Below are positions 52,250 through 60,842 of a DNA stretch of 64,000 nt, in pieces (the first letter of the stretch is position 1; each line of letters starts with the position of its first letter). The translations under genes and the position numbers were made by a program. The DNA comes from Kitasatospora sp. NBC_00240 (lineage in GTDB: Bacteria > Actinomycetota > Actinomycetes > Streptomycetales > Streptomycetaceae): the NCBI RefSeq assembly GCF_026342405.1, contig NZ_JAPEMU010000001.1:4216001-4280000 (forward strand), written 5' to 3'. The notes under the pieces are model-generated. The model had not been told where the DNA came from. It ran no database searches and saw only the letters and a program-made list of their open reading frames with translations.

Positions 52250-52747
52250 GTGACGGATCACGTGGACAAGCTCCTTGAGCAGTGGCGCCTGGAGCGCCCC
52301 GACCTCGACGTGTCACCGATGGCGGTGATCGGACGCCTCAAGCGGCTCACCCGGCTGATCGAGGCCGACCTGCGCCGCACCTTCGCCGAGCACGGCCTCG
52401 ACCCCGCGTCCTTCGACGTCCTCGCCACCCTCCGGCGCAGCGGACCGCCCTACCGGCTGACCCCCGCCGAGCTGATGCGGACCGCCATGGTCACCTCCGG
52501 CGCCATCACCCAGCGGCTGGACCGCCTGGAGGCCCGCGGCCTGGTCACCCGCACCCCCAGCGAGTCGGACGGCCGGGTGGTGCACGTCGCCCTCACCGCC
52601 GCCGGCCACACCCTGATCGACCAGGCCCTGCCCGACCACGTCGCCACCGAGCACCGTCTGCTCGCCGGCCTCACCCCCTCCCGGCGCGACGACCTCGCCG
52701 AAACCCTGCGCGACCTGCTGGCGTCGCTGGGCGACTCGTCGGGCTGA
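52250..52747 (+). CDS. MarR-family transcriptional regulator
   Basis: This 165-residue winged-helix protein begins VTDHVDKLLEQWRLERPDLDVSP. The core is DPASFDVLATLRRSGPPYRLTP, the recognition helix region TSGAITQRLDRLEARGLVTR, and the wing SESDGRVVHVALTAAG. It is a clear paralogue of the TamR-like protein at 3867-4364. It is divergent from a DMT exporter and an NAD(P)-binding protein, the usual pattern for local repression lifted by a toxic ligand. The GTG at 52250 appears to be leaderless. The ligand is unknown. Confidence 0.88.
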   Translation: MTDHVDKLLEQWRLERPDLDVSPMAVIGRLKRLTRLIEADLRRTFAEHGLDPASFDVLATLRRSGPPYRLTPAELMRTAMVTSGAITQRLDRLEARGLVTRTPSESDGRVVHVALTAAGHTLIDQALPDHVATEHRLLAGLTPSRRDDLAETLRDLLASLGDSSG

Positions 52748-52886
52748 TCCGCCGACGGGGCCCCGGTCGGCACGGGGCGCGAAAGGCCGCCGCCGGACAT
52801 GAAAGGGCGGCGCGGGGCACGAAAAGGCCGCTGCCGCGCCCCCGGGGTTCCGGGCGGCGCGGCAGCGGCTGGGGTCGTGCTCCGGG

Positions 52887-55800
52887 TCAGGCCTCGAACC
52901 AGCCGTTCAGGTCGGCGATCACGTCCGCGTCCCCCCAGTTGTTGGAGATGGTCACCCGGCCGTCGACCACCGGGACCACCACCAGGTTGGAGACGGTCTG
53001 CCCGGCCGTGAAGTTGAGGTTCGACACGCCCGGACGGGCCCCGCCGTGCGGATACACGGTCAGGTGGCTCTCCTGGCTGGGCGCGGTCACGGTGACGTTC
53101 AGCACCACCGCCGTCACCCCGGTCGCGGGCACGCCCTCGACCCCGGCCACGGGCAGGCTGACGATGCCGTCCGAACCCACCTTCCCGGCCCGGGCGCCGG
53201 CGCCGTAGCGGGTGTCGAGCAGCCGTACCGGCGCCGCCGAGGAGAAGGTCGAGCCGGTGGCGGAGTAGTAGCCGGTGACATCGGCGATCAGGTCGACCGA
53301 GCCACCGGAGTTGCGCAGGTCCACCTTCCCGTTCACGACCGGGACGGTCACCAGGTTCGGGACGATCTGCCCGGCCGTGAAGTTGAGGTTCGACACGTTC
53401 GGCAGCGGCTGCCCGTTCGGGTAGACCGTCACATGGCCGGCCTCGGTCGGGTGCACGGCCGTCACGTTCATCACGACCGCCTTCACGCCCTCGGCCGGGA
53501 TCCCCTTCACACCCGCCACCTGCAGCGTCACCACTCCGCCCGGACCGACCCGCTGCTGCGGGGCGCCGGTGCCGTCCCGGGTGTCCAGGAACCGGGACGG
53601 AGTGATCGGCGTCAGCGCGGAACCGGTGGCCGCGTCGGTGTAGTAGCCGGTGACGTCGGCGATCAGGTCGACGGACCCCGAGGAGTTGCGCAGGTCCACC
53701 TTCCCGTTCACGACCGGGACGGTCACCAGGTTCGGGACGATCTGCCCGGCCGCGAAGTTGAGGTTCGACACGTTCGGCACCGGCTGCCCGTTCGGGTAGA
53801 CGTCCACATGGCCGGCCTGCGAGGGGTTCACCGCCGTCACGTTCATCACGATCGCGCTCACCCCGGTCGCCGGAACCTCCTTCACGCCGGCCACCTGCAG
53901 CGTCAGCACGCCGCCCGGTCCGACCCGCTGCCTGGTGGCACCGGTCCCGTCCCGGGTGTCCAGGAACCGGGCCGGGGTCACCGGGACGAAGCGGCTCTTC
54001 ACCGCGGCCGTGGCGGCCGTGACCGTGTACGCCTTGGGCAGGTAGCCCGGGGAGGGCACCCCGCCGCTGTACCCGATGCCCTCGAGCACCACGTCGTACC
54101 CGCCCGGCTCCAGCCCGTTGGTGTCGACCAGGACGGTGAGCGCGGTGCCGTCGGGGGTCACCGAGAGCGGGGTCATGACCGGCTGCGTGCCGGACCCGGT
54201 GTCGCTGCGGACCAGCCTCACCTTGGTGCCCAGGGTGAGCCCGGAGCCCCGCACCACGGCCTGCGTCCGCGTCCCGGCCGCGCCGGTGGCGGGGCTGATC
54301 GCGGCCGGCAGCTGGCTCGGCGGCCGGGTGCACCCGGTGTCGCAGAGGCCCTGCATGCTGTACTCGACCGGGGTGGCCGTCTTGGCCGCGCTCAGCAGCA
54401 GCACGGCCTGGCCGGCGTCGGAGCCTCCGATGGTCTGGCACCGGGTGCCGAAGGTGCCGTACGAACCAAGGCACTGGTAACCGAGATAGGAGTTGTCACC
54501 CCACTTGGGGCCGCTCAGCAGGCTCAGGTTGGGGGTCTCGGGGCCGGTGACGCTACTGGTGCCGACCACCGTGAAGGCCTGCGAGGGCACCACGTCGATC
54601 ACCGCGCAGTAGCCGGTGGAGGACTCGTCGAGCACCCCGCTGCGCAGCGGGAAGCCGTCGACCGAGATCCGGTGGGCGGTGCACTCCGGTGCCCAGCCGG
54701 CCCCGGTGCCGACCTTCCAGGTGTCGACGTCGGTGTGGATGGGCTTGTCCGTGTAGCCGGCGGCGACCACCACGACGACGTAGGAGGTCGAGCCGGTGAC
54801 CCGGCAGGAGACTCCCCACTGCCGGCAGAGGACCTTGCCGTCGGCGTCGACGGCCATCAGCAGCGTGGAGGGGTCGTAGCGGGACCCGAGGGTCCGCGAG
54901 CTCAGCCAGAACTTGTCGGTGGTGGCCCCGCCGACCCGGATGCAGCGGGCGTCCAGGGCCGAGGTCAGGTCCAGCGGGGTGGACCGGCCGCCGAGCGTCG
55001 TCGAGGCCGGAGCCGGGCAGGTCGCGGTCTGCGAGATGTCGCGCCGGACCAGCTTGTAGGTGTCCTCCCAGCCCGTCCCCACCAGCATCGCGGTGTAGGG
55101 GACCCCGGCGGCGAGGACGCAGGTGGTGGTGGAGCCGCCCGCGGTCGAGCAGACCGTGGTCCCCGCGGGGTCGACCAGCTGGACCGAGGCGTTCACCTGG
55201 TTCCTGAGGTTCGCGTAGTCGAGCATCTCGGCGGCGGAGTGCCGGTCGGCGGGCAGGCTCAGGCAGGCCTGCTGCACGGCCTGGGTCAGCGGGACCTCCG
55301 CACCCCAGGAGCCGCCGAACGCGGACTGCGGCCAGGCGCCGCAACCGGCGGCCTCACCGGTCCGGTGCACCACCAGCTGGTACGCCTCGGCCGCGGTACC
55401 GCTCAGCACCGCACGGAACGGCGCCGTACCGGTCAGCTTGCAGACCGCGTACGAGGCCCCGTTGCTGTCGCACTGCTGGGTGCCGGCCGCGTCCTGGACC
55501 ACGACGCCGACCGAGGTGCCGCCGGCCGGCGGACGGTTCAGCAGGTAGAGGCCGTTGCCGGAGGCGGTGGGCAGGGTCAGGCAGAGCTGCTGCCCGGGCC
55601 CGCCGAAGGTACCGGCCACCGGACCGGACACCAGGCCGCTGTCGCCGGCGGCGACGCAGCCCCTGGTCTCCTTGGCCGAGTGGAAGGCCATGCCGAACGC
55701 ACCGGCCTCGGTGTTCCGCGCCTCGACCACCCAGACGTAGTCACCGGGGGTCAGGTCGCAGGCGCCGGCGCCGCAGGTGGCGAGCAGGACGGTGCCGTCC

Positions 55801-56936
55801 GCGGAGAACAGCCCGCCGTAGGGGGTGGCGGCCGCCCCCACCGGGGCGAAGGTGTACCGGGCGGCCTGCGGAGCCCGCAGGACGCGGCAGCGCGCCGTGC
55901 CGGTCACGTCCGGGGAGGCGCCGAACGCCTGTGGGTCCACCACCGCGCAGCCCTCAGGCCGGGACAGCCGGGCCGCGGTGAAGCCGTACTCCTGGGCGGT
56001 GCCCGAGGACTGCTGGATCGTCACCCGGAACGGAGCGGTCCCCGTGAGCGCGCAGTCGAGACCGCTGCTCGGATCGCGCTGCGAGGTGCAGAGCTCCTTG
56101 CCGGTGGCGTCGTAGACGGCCTGGACCACCTGGTAGGTGGAGGCGTAGCCGCGCAGCACGTCGCCCGCGGCGAGGTCCAGCGTGTAGCAGTCACCCGCCG
56201 AGCCGGCCGGCAGCGAGCCGTGGAACACGGTCGGGGCGCCGAGCTTGCGGTCGGCGGCGGTCACCGCCTTGCAGGCCGGCGAGGTGAGCAGCGGGACGTA
56301 CGAGGCCGAGAACGCGGTCTGCTGGCCGCTGTTGTCCCGGACCTGCAGCGCGTACACCCCCGCCTGGCCGGTGGCGCAGCGGAGCACTCCGTACCCGTAG
56401 CCGGCGCCGAGGGTGTTCTCGCAGGTCACGGTCGTACCGTCGGGCGCGACGAGCTTGGGCGAGAAGTAGCCCTGGGCCGCGACGACCTGGAGGAGGACGA
56501 GGTCCTTCTGCTGCGGCAGGGTCAGGGCGAAGGAGACGGTCTGGTACGGCTCGACCGAGCAGGCTACGACCGTGTCGGGCTCCAGCGCCGCCGGACAGGC
56601 GGAGCTCGGGGCGCTCTGCCCGACGGAGCGGGCGGCGGCCTCGTGGTCGGCCTTCGGGTCCGTCCTGGGCGCGGGCTGCGCCGCCGCCTTCGGCGCGGGT
56701 GGCGGGGGCTCCTCCGAGGTCCCGGCCGGGGCGGCGGCGTCCGGGCTCGCGGCCGGGGCGCCGGCGGCCGCCTGCGGGGAACTCGCGGCGGCGGGCCGGG
56801 CCGGTGCGGCCTGGGCGACGCCGGCCTGGCCGACGAGCGAGGCCAGGACGGTCAGCAGCAGCGCGGCCGAGGCCAGCACCCCGCCTCCGCTCCCCCGCCT
56901 TCTGCGTGGTGTTCCACCGATCGGCAAAAAGTTCAT
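52887..56936 (-). CDS. Giant secreted surface protein with IPT/TIG domain and three C-terminal repeats
   Basis: This 1349-residue protein has a signal peptide (about 1-45, RRRRGS then a hydrophobic core, ending QAAPA) and a Pro/Ala-rich segment. Some 800 residues of Cys-paired beta-rich repeats of about 100 residues follow, wording like CxVxGTAPFRxxL and GDCYTLDLAAGD. An IPT/TIG-like domain at about 905-985 (AISPATGAAGTRTQAVVRGSGL) comes next. Last are three repeats of about 125 residues beginning RFLDTRDGTGA and ending DLIADVTGYY, a module seen in actinobacterial exported proteins. No sorting signal or membrane anchor is visible, so it is either released or held by the repeats. A GGGGGGA site precedes the ATG at 56936. 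Its role in adhesion or in binding polymers is inferred. Confidence 0.82.
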   Translation of the reverse strand: MNFLPIGGTPRRRRGSGGGVLASAALLLTVLASLVGQAGVAQAAPARPAAASSPQAAAGAPAASPDAAAPAGTSEEPPPPAPKAAAQPAPRTDPKADHEAAARSVGQSAPSSACPAALEPDTVVACSVEPYQTVSFALTLPQQKDLVLLQVVAAQGYFSPKLVAPDGTTVTCENTLGAGYGYGVLRCATGQAGVYALQVRDNSGQQTAFSASYVPLLTSPACKAVTAADRKLGAPTVFHGSLPAGSAGDCYTLDLAAGDVLRGYASTYQVVQAVYDATGKELCTSQRDPSSGLDCALTGTAPFRVTIQQSSGTAQEYGFTAARLSRPEGCAVVDPQAFGASPDVTGTARCRVLRAPQAARYTFAPVGAAATPYGGLFSADGTVLLATCGAGACDLTPGDYVWVVEARNTEAGAFGMAFHSAKETRGCVAAGDSGLVSGPVAGTFGGPGQQLCLTLPTASGNGLYLLNRPPAGGTSVGVVVQDAAGTQQCDSNGASYAVCKLTGTAPFRAVLSGTAAEAYQLVVHRTGEAAGCGAWPQSAFGGSWGAEVPLTQAVQQACLSLPADRHSAAEMLDYANLRNQVNASVQLVDPAGTTVCSTAGGSTTTCVLAAGVPYTAMLVGTGWEDTYKLVRRDISQTATCPAPASTTLGGRSTPLDLTSALDARCIRVGGATTDKFWLSSRTLGSRYDPSTLLMAVDADGKVLCRQWGVSCRVTGSTSYVVVVVAAGYTDKPIHTDVDTWKVGTGAGWAPECTAHRISVDGFPLRSGVLDESSTGYCAVIDVVPSQAFTVVGTSSVTGPETPNLSLLSGPKWGDNSYLGYQCLGSYGTFGTRCQTIGGSDAGQAVLLLSAAKTATPVEYSMQGLCDTGCTRPPSQLPAAISPATGAAGTRTQAVVRGSGLTLGTKVRLVRSDTGSGTQPVMTPLSVTPDGTALTVLVDTNGLEPGGYDVVLEGIGYSGGVPSPGYLPKAYTVTAATAAVKSRFVPVTPARFLDTRDGTGATRQRVGPGGVLTLQVAGVKEVPATGVSAIVMNVTAVNPSQAGHVDVYPNGQPVPNVSNLNFAAGQIVPNLVTVPVVNGKVDLRNSSGSVDLIADVTGYYTDAATGSALTPITPSRFLDTRDGTGAPQQRVGPGGVVTLQVAGVKGIPAEGVKAVVMNVTAVHPTEAGHVTVYPNGQPLPNVSNLNFTAGQIVPNLVTVPVVNGKVDLRNSGGSVDLIADVTGYYSATGSTFSSAAPVRLLDTRYGAGARAGKVGSDGIVSLPVAGVEGVPATGVTAVVLNVTVTAPSQESHLTVYPHGGARPGVSNLNFTAGQTVSNLVVVPVVDGRVTISNNWGDADVIADLNGWFEA
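52900..53985. repeat. Three tandem coding repeats with near-identical DNA
   Basis: The last kilobase of the surface-protein gene is three units of about 370 bp, ending roughly at 53220, 53600 and 53965. Long blocks are nearly identical between the second and third units: both carry the same wording from the Val-Pro-Val-Val-Asn-Gly-Lys-Val-Asp-Leu-Arg-Asn codons through the GTTCGGGACGATCTGCCCGG region. The first unit is more diverged. Confidence 0.75.
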
Positions 56937-57527
56937 GCAATCCCCCCAGGCTTGGACAGACCCGATGTCCCGTGACCACCACGGACGTTGTCGAGCAGGC
57001 GGGTTCCGGCCGATCGCGGCCGCGCGGCCGCGCCGGCGACGAGGAACGGAAGCCGGCGAGCCCGCGGCCACGAAGTCGAGGACGACGTCCGGACCGCCTG
57101 TCACAGCCGGCGGGCAGTCCGGCCTGCGAGAGATTGTCATGACTCCTCGCAGTAGTCGAGAGGATTTCGTGCAGATCCGCCGACCTCCTTCGGCGCGGCC
57201 CCAATTCCCCTGCTCACCCCGGCGGGCCGCCCCCGACGCACGCCTGACGGGCAGTCCGGCTGCCGCCCGGCCGCCCCGGCTCCGACAGTCCGGAAACATC
57301 CTCACAACGCAAAGATCCCGCCCGATCACAGGGATCGGACGGGATCTCGTGACCACTCTCGTGGTCGTTGGGTGGGGTGTTCACGAGTGGGGCTGACCAG
57401 CAGCAGGCGGGGTCCTTGAAGATCGCTTCCCGTTTACTTGGTGATCGTTTCCCGAGTCGGCTGTCAGAGCCGGATGCCATGCTGCCGAGCAGAAGAGGGC
57501 GGCAACGGGTTGCGGGGGCTGAGTGCG
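56937..57527. other. Intergenic region with a hairpin repeat
   Basis: This gap of about 590 bp lies between divergent genes. It holds the 5' region of the surface-protein gene and a 48-bp hairpin repeat at 57303-57350 that recurs near tRNA-Ala. A GTCGTTGGGTGG motif at 57364-57375 also recurs there. No real gene is seen; a small minus-strand frame reading EIPSDPCDRAGSLRC is a by-product of the hairpin. Confidence 0.55.
57303..57350. repeat. Left copy of island-flanking hairpin repeat
   Basis: The sequence starts CACAACGCAAAGATCCCG and contains AGATCCCGCCCGATC and GATCGGACGGGATCT, which pair around a short loop. It is identical to 62808-62855 at 46 of 48 positions. It is a terminator-like hairpin and may be either a dispersed genomic repeat or one half of an attachment-site duplication. 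Confidence 0.75.
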
Positions 57528-58403
57528 ATGGGTTTCGAGGGCCAGGTCTGGCGTCTGGTAGGCCAGGATGAGCCGGTGGGCGAGATCGTGATCGAGGAAA
57601 CCGACTTTCCATGGCTTCGCGGGCGCTTCATCGCAGGTCCGGCCTTCGCCGCGTTTGAGCCGCTGTTCGCCCGGTCAGGGGCACTGGCCGACGCGGAGGA
57701 CTGGGAGGGCTTCGAGGGCGTCTACGGGGAGATCACGAAGGCCCTGTCCTTGGTCTCGCCCTCGGGCCCCGTGGCCGAGTTCCTGCTCCATATCCAGGAC
57801 GGTCATTCCTGGTTCCGGTGGAGCGACGAGCCGTTCGACGACGGGGACGATGACAGTGATCACGTCGTGAACGATTCGAGGACACCACTGAACAACGGCG
57901 TCGACCCCGGCCTCCCGATCATGACCTGGGAGCGGTTCTGGCAGCTCATCGAGGTTCTCGGCGGTGACACCGGCATCGAGACCTGCCAGGACCTCGAAGA
58001 GGGCTGCGCCCGCCTGACCAAGCTTCTCTCGTGCGAGCCGGTGAGCCAGATCATCGGCTTCGGCGAGCGTCTCTCCGAAGCACTCTACCGCTTGGACCAG
58101 GAACAGTTCGGGACCCTGCCGATCTTCGGGGCGGTGCTGCCCGACGGCTCGCCGTTCCCGCAGTCGAGCGACCACTTCCTCTACACACGCGCCGCAGTGG
58201 TGGCTGCGGGCCGCGACGCATACGAGGGCGTGTTCTACGATCCCGAGCGGTTCGCACCGTTCACGGCGCGGCAGTGCGAGCAGTTGCTCTACGTGCACGA
58301 GGAGGCGTTCGAGCAGGTGACCGGGACGGAGTGGGACCGCCTGACCCGCTACGACCACGAGTCCTGCTCGAACAAGGACGGTTGGCCCGAGCTCCGTGGC
58401 TGA
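57528..58403 (+). CDS. DUF4240-like protein with extra N-terminal domain
   Basis: The protein has 291 residues. The C-terminal half (about 128-285) begins MTWERFWQLIEVLGG and continues LEEGCARLTKLLSCEPVSQIIGFGERLSEALYRLD and YEGVFYDPERFAPFTARQCEQLLYVHEEAFEQVTG. It follows the DUF4240 layout (FW..I, an L/P-x-E-E helix, a late DPD-like motif). The first 110 residues (GFEGQVWRLVGQDEPVGEIVIEETDFPWLRGRF) are a separate domain seen in actinobacterial proteins of unknown role. An acidic linker DEPFDDGDDDSDH joins them. The start at 57528 is chosen for the GGGGG stretch upstream; earlier in-frame ATGs exist. It opens the accessory island. Some DUF4240 genes lie near toxin or conflict loci, but no function is shown. 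Confidence 0.65.
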   Translation: MGFEGQVWRLVGQDEPVGEIVIEETDFPWLRGRFIAGPAFAAFEPLFARSGALADAEDWEGFEGVYGEITKALSLVSPSGPVAEFLLHIQDGHSWFRWSDEPFDDGDDDSDHVVNDSRTPLNNGVDPGLPIMTWERFWQLIEVLGGDTGIETCQDLEEGCARLTKLLSCEPVSQIIGFGERLSEALYRLDQEQFGTLPIFGAVLPDGSPFPQSSDHFLYTRAAVVAAGRDAYEGVFYDPERFAPFTARQCEQLLYVHEEAFEQVTGTEWDRLTRYDHESCSNKDGWPELRG

Positions 58404-58608
58404 GCACCGTCCGCCGCAGAGCCGGTGATCACCTCGCGGGCAGGCGGAAGGGGACTGTCGACCGGGCAACAGGAGCTCAGAATAGATGACCAGCTGCTGT
58501 GCCTGAGGTCTGACGGCCTCGCGCAGGCACCAGTCACGCCAGCCACTCGCCCGTCTGCTCCGTCTCCCCCCTCGGCCCAAGGGTTGCCTGACGCGTTTCA
58601 AGTCCAAG

Positions 58609-58651
58609 TGCCAGACGTGGTTGGGCGTTTGCCTGCCTGACACGTCTGGCA
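58609..58651. promoter_or_regulatory. Widely spaced inverted repeat upstream of the coiled-coil/wHTH gene
   Basis: TGCCAGACGTG at 58609-58619 and CACGTCTGGCA at 58641-58651 are perfect 11-bp inverted arms separated by 21 bp. They lie 55-97 bp before the gene start, with a TACGAT -10-like box at 58657-58662. They could be a two-site operator or a transposon end. The remaining DNA between 58404 and 58705 shows nothing else. Confidence 0.6.
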
Positions 58652-58705
58652 TTCCCTACGATGTCTGCGGTTGCACTGGTGTGTCAGGACATCTCGGGAG
58701 GGCGC

Positions 58706-59320
58706 ATGGGTTCCGTGGGAGCGGATGAGGCTGCTGCGGCCCCGGGGCTTCGGACCGCCGTTGACTTCTACACGGCCAAGAGCGAGCGACTGCGGCGGCG
58801 GCAGGCGGATCTGGAAGCCGAACTCGCTTCTTTGCGTGTCGAGTTGGTTAAAGCTGACAGTGCCCGGGACCAGCTCGCCGAGGCCCTCGCTGAGATCGCC
58901 GGCCGCGATGCGGGTTCCGCGCAGGACCGCGAGCCGAGTGCAACAGGTTCGGCGAAGGCAGCTCAGGATGACGAGGCCGGGCCAGCGGATCGGCCGGGCC
59001 GGCAGGCCGGCACGGACCAGGTGGCCGCCCGCCGGAAGTCACCCGTCCCCGGCGATGGCCAGGCTGCCTCAGCGGTGAAGTCCGGAGAGGTGATGCAGGC
59101 GATCCTGCAGATTCTGGCCACATCCGGGCGTCCGCTGGGCGTCAGGGATATCACCGAGGCCCTGGGCCGGCCGGTGAGTGGCGCCGAGGGCCGGGTTGTG
59201 AAGGAGACGACCCGCTCGACCTGCAAGCGGCTGGTGAAGACCGGCAGGGTCGTCGAGGGTCCGGTCGGCGTGTTCGCCATCGCCCGTCCCGAGGGCCCGC
59301 ACGCGGAGGGGGCCGCCTGA
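58706..59320 (+). CDS. Coiled-coil protein with C-terminal winged helix
   Basis: This 204-residue protein starts at 58706 after GGGAGGG. A coiled coil at about 18-68 (SERLRRRQADLEAELASLRVELVKADSARDQLAEALAEI, in pieces) precedes a disordered linker. The C-terminal winged helix (about 125-195) reads EVMQAILQILATSGRPLGVRDITEALGRPV and TRSTCKRLVKTGRVVEGPVGVFAI. The wing resembles small DNA-binding modules found beside actinobacterial transposases. It converges on an XRE-type gene. It may regulate, or help assemble, the transposition complex of the genes that follow; this is inferred from location only. Confidence 0.6.
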   Translation: MGSVGADEAAAAPGLRTAVDFYTAKSERLRRRQADLEAELASLRVELVKADSARDQLAEALAEIAGRDAGSAQDREPSATGSAKAAQDDEAGPADRPGRQAGTDQVAARRKSPVPGDGQAASAVKSGEVMQAILQILATSGRPLGVRDITEALGRPVSGAEGRVVKETTRSTCKRLVKTGRVVEGPVGVFAIARPEGPHAEGAA

Positions 59321-59341
59321 CGACGCGCCCTTCATAGAGGT

Positions 59342-59373
59342 GTTCCCCCCTCCCCTGGCAGGGAGGAGGGAAC
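59342..59373. terminator. Terminator between convergent wHTH and XRE genes
   Basis: GTTCCC plus CCTCCC (59342-59347, 59349-59354) pair with GGGAGG plus GGGAAC (59361-59366, 59368-59373), with a single unpaired base on each side of the stem. It is just past the wHTH stop. Confidence 0.65.
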
Positions 59374-59483
59374 CGGCTCCGGCGGGGTTGCTCCCGGATC
59401 GGAACCTTCACGTGGCCCCATATCAAGTGGTTCACGCACCCCCGAGAGTAGAGGAAGCTCACTGGCCTCGGGGGGCGCGTGGC

Positions 59484-59849
59484 CTATTTCGTCGTCCCCG
59501 GGACAGCGTCGCGGGGACGGAAAGGCCGTTCACCATGCGCGATGCGCGTTCCGCCGCGGTGCGGATACAACGGCACGGCGAGGAAGTGCTCCAGGCGGGC
59601 GACGGTCGCGATGTCCGGCCAGGACCGGCCGGCCAGGAGGTCGGCGATCGCCTGCCGGTTGACGCCGGATGCGGCTGCGGTCTGACGCAGGCTCGTTCCC
59701 TGCTCGGCGAGGGCGTCGGCGAGGCGGCGGGAGACCTCCCGGACGGCTTCCGCCCCGACATCGGCGCTGGCCAGATGGGGCCAGGCTTCCGGATCCCCGG
59801 TCAGATCCCTAGGGGGGCGCACGCGGGCGCTTCCGCCGACCATGTTCAC
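59484..59849 (-). CDS. Small XRE-type helix-turn-helix protein
   Basis: The protein has 121 residues from a GTG at 59849, or 119 from an ATG at 59843. The HTH is at about 35-90: EVSRRLADALAEQGTSLRQTAAASGVNRQAIADLLAGRSWPDIATVARLEHFL, in parts, with the Cro/CI-like pattern SLRQTAAASGVNRQAIADLL. A short basic tail follows. It is divergent from the recombinase-like/transposase operon, with little space between, so it probably represses that operon. This layout of an HTH repressor facing a mobile-element operon is common. The much longer minus-strand frame here is antisense to the recombinase-like gene and was not used. Confidence 0.65.
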   Translation of the reverse strand: MNMVGGSARVRPPRDLTGDPEAWPHLASADVGAEAVREVSRRLADALAEQGTSLRQTAAASGVNRQAIADLLAGRSWPDIATVARLEHFLAVPLYPHRGGTRIAHGERPFRPRDAVPGTTK

Positions 59850-59867
59850 ACCATCCTGTCCATTGAA

Positions 59868-60842
59868 GTGGATCAATCCCCGGACGGCTGCTTGACCAGC
59901 CGGTATTCGTGGAACGTGGCACTTGATCCAGACACTTCCGCGAAGATCACTCGCTACCGGCCCCGTGAGGCACCGCCGGGCTGGGACGATGTCGCACCGC
60001 TGGTGCGGTCGATCGTCGCAGCGACGGTCACGGCCGTGCCCTACGACGTCGAACGGCTTCTGCACGCCACCGCCGGCCTGGCCCTCTGGGCTGAGGCGAG
60101 CGGCCTGCCGCGTGATCCGGACCTCTGGTTGCGGGGCGAGGTCATCGACGCCTTCGTCCTGTCCCGTGTGGGTTCCCTCACCCCGAACTCGGTGAAGACC
60201 TATCGCAGCTGGCTGAGGAGGGTGCGTGACGCGCTGGCCTGGGCGGACCGGGGCGAGCCCGTCCCTCCGAAGCTGCACGCCCCAGCCAATCCCCACGACC
60301 CCTACAGCAAAGACGAGCTGGCGGGACTGCGGCACTGGGCCTCGCGGCTTCGGGGGCAGCAGCGGACCGACGCGCTCGCGTTGCTGGCGCTCGGGGCCGG
60401 TTGCGGGCTGATGCCCCGGGAGGTCGCCGCCACCAGAGGCCTGGATCTGCGGCGCCCCGGACCGGGGCATCCACTCGTCCATACCGGCATCGAGCGCTCC
60501 CCGCTGGTCGCCCGTGCCCAGTGGGAGGAGGTACTGGCCGAGCTCGCCGACCTGGCGGGCGGCCACTACCTCTTCCGGCCCCGTCGCACGACTCCCTACG
60601 CGAAGAACCTCATCGGCTCCTGGTCCCTGCTGCATCAGCCGTCCGGCGGCCTCCCTCCGGTGTCGGTCGGCAGGCTGCGGGCCGGCTGGATCGTCGAGCT
60701 GATGACCGACCGCATCGACCATGCCCTGATCGCCAGGGCGGCCGGGCTCGCCTCCGCCGCCTCCCTCGCCCGCTACCAGCACCTCGTCCCCCCACTCGAC
60801 GACGCCACCGCGGTCCGGCTCCTGCGGGGCCGCTCGGCATGA
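59868..60842 (+). CDS. Tyrosine-recombinase-like protein lacking a canonical first Arg
   Basis: The protein has 324 residues from the GTG at 59868; a GTG at 59916 is also possible. An N-terminal helical core-binding part (about 30-125) reads SRVGSLTPNSVKTYRSWLRRVRDALAW. The catalytic-like domain has ALLALGAGCGLMPREVAAT where integrases read TGLRxSEL, so a Met stands in the usual Arg place. Near the end, SVGRLRAGWIVELM and GLASAASLARYQHLV match the HxLRH...GHxxxxxTxxYxH region, keeping an Arg and the Tyr. It overlaps the transposase start by ATGA, so the two are co-translated. It may be a catalytically altered recombinase used as a DNA-binding subunit. The assignment is by fold pattern. Confidence 0.55.
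   Translation: MDQSPDGCLTSRYSWNVALDPDTSAKITRYRPREAPPGWDDVAPLVRSIVAATVTAVPYDVERLLHATAGLALWAEASGLPRDPDLWLRGEVIDAFVLSRVGSLTPNSVKTYRSWLRRVRDALAWADRGEPVPPKLHAPANPHDPYSKDELAGLRHWASRLRGQQRTDALALLALGAGCGLMPREVAATRGLDLRRPGPGHPLVHTGIERSPLVARAQWEEVLAELADLAGGHYLFRPRRTTPYAKNLIGSWSLLHQPSGGLPPVSVGRLRAGWIVELMTDRIDHALIARAAGLASAASLARYQHLVPPLDDATAVRLLRGRSA

Noticed and set aside
59340..59867. N-terminal extension of the recombinase-like gene to 59340
   Set aside because: It would run antisense through the XRE gene and the terminator, and its translation has no similarity to the family.
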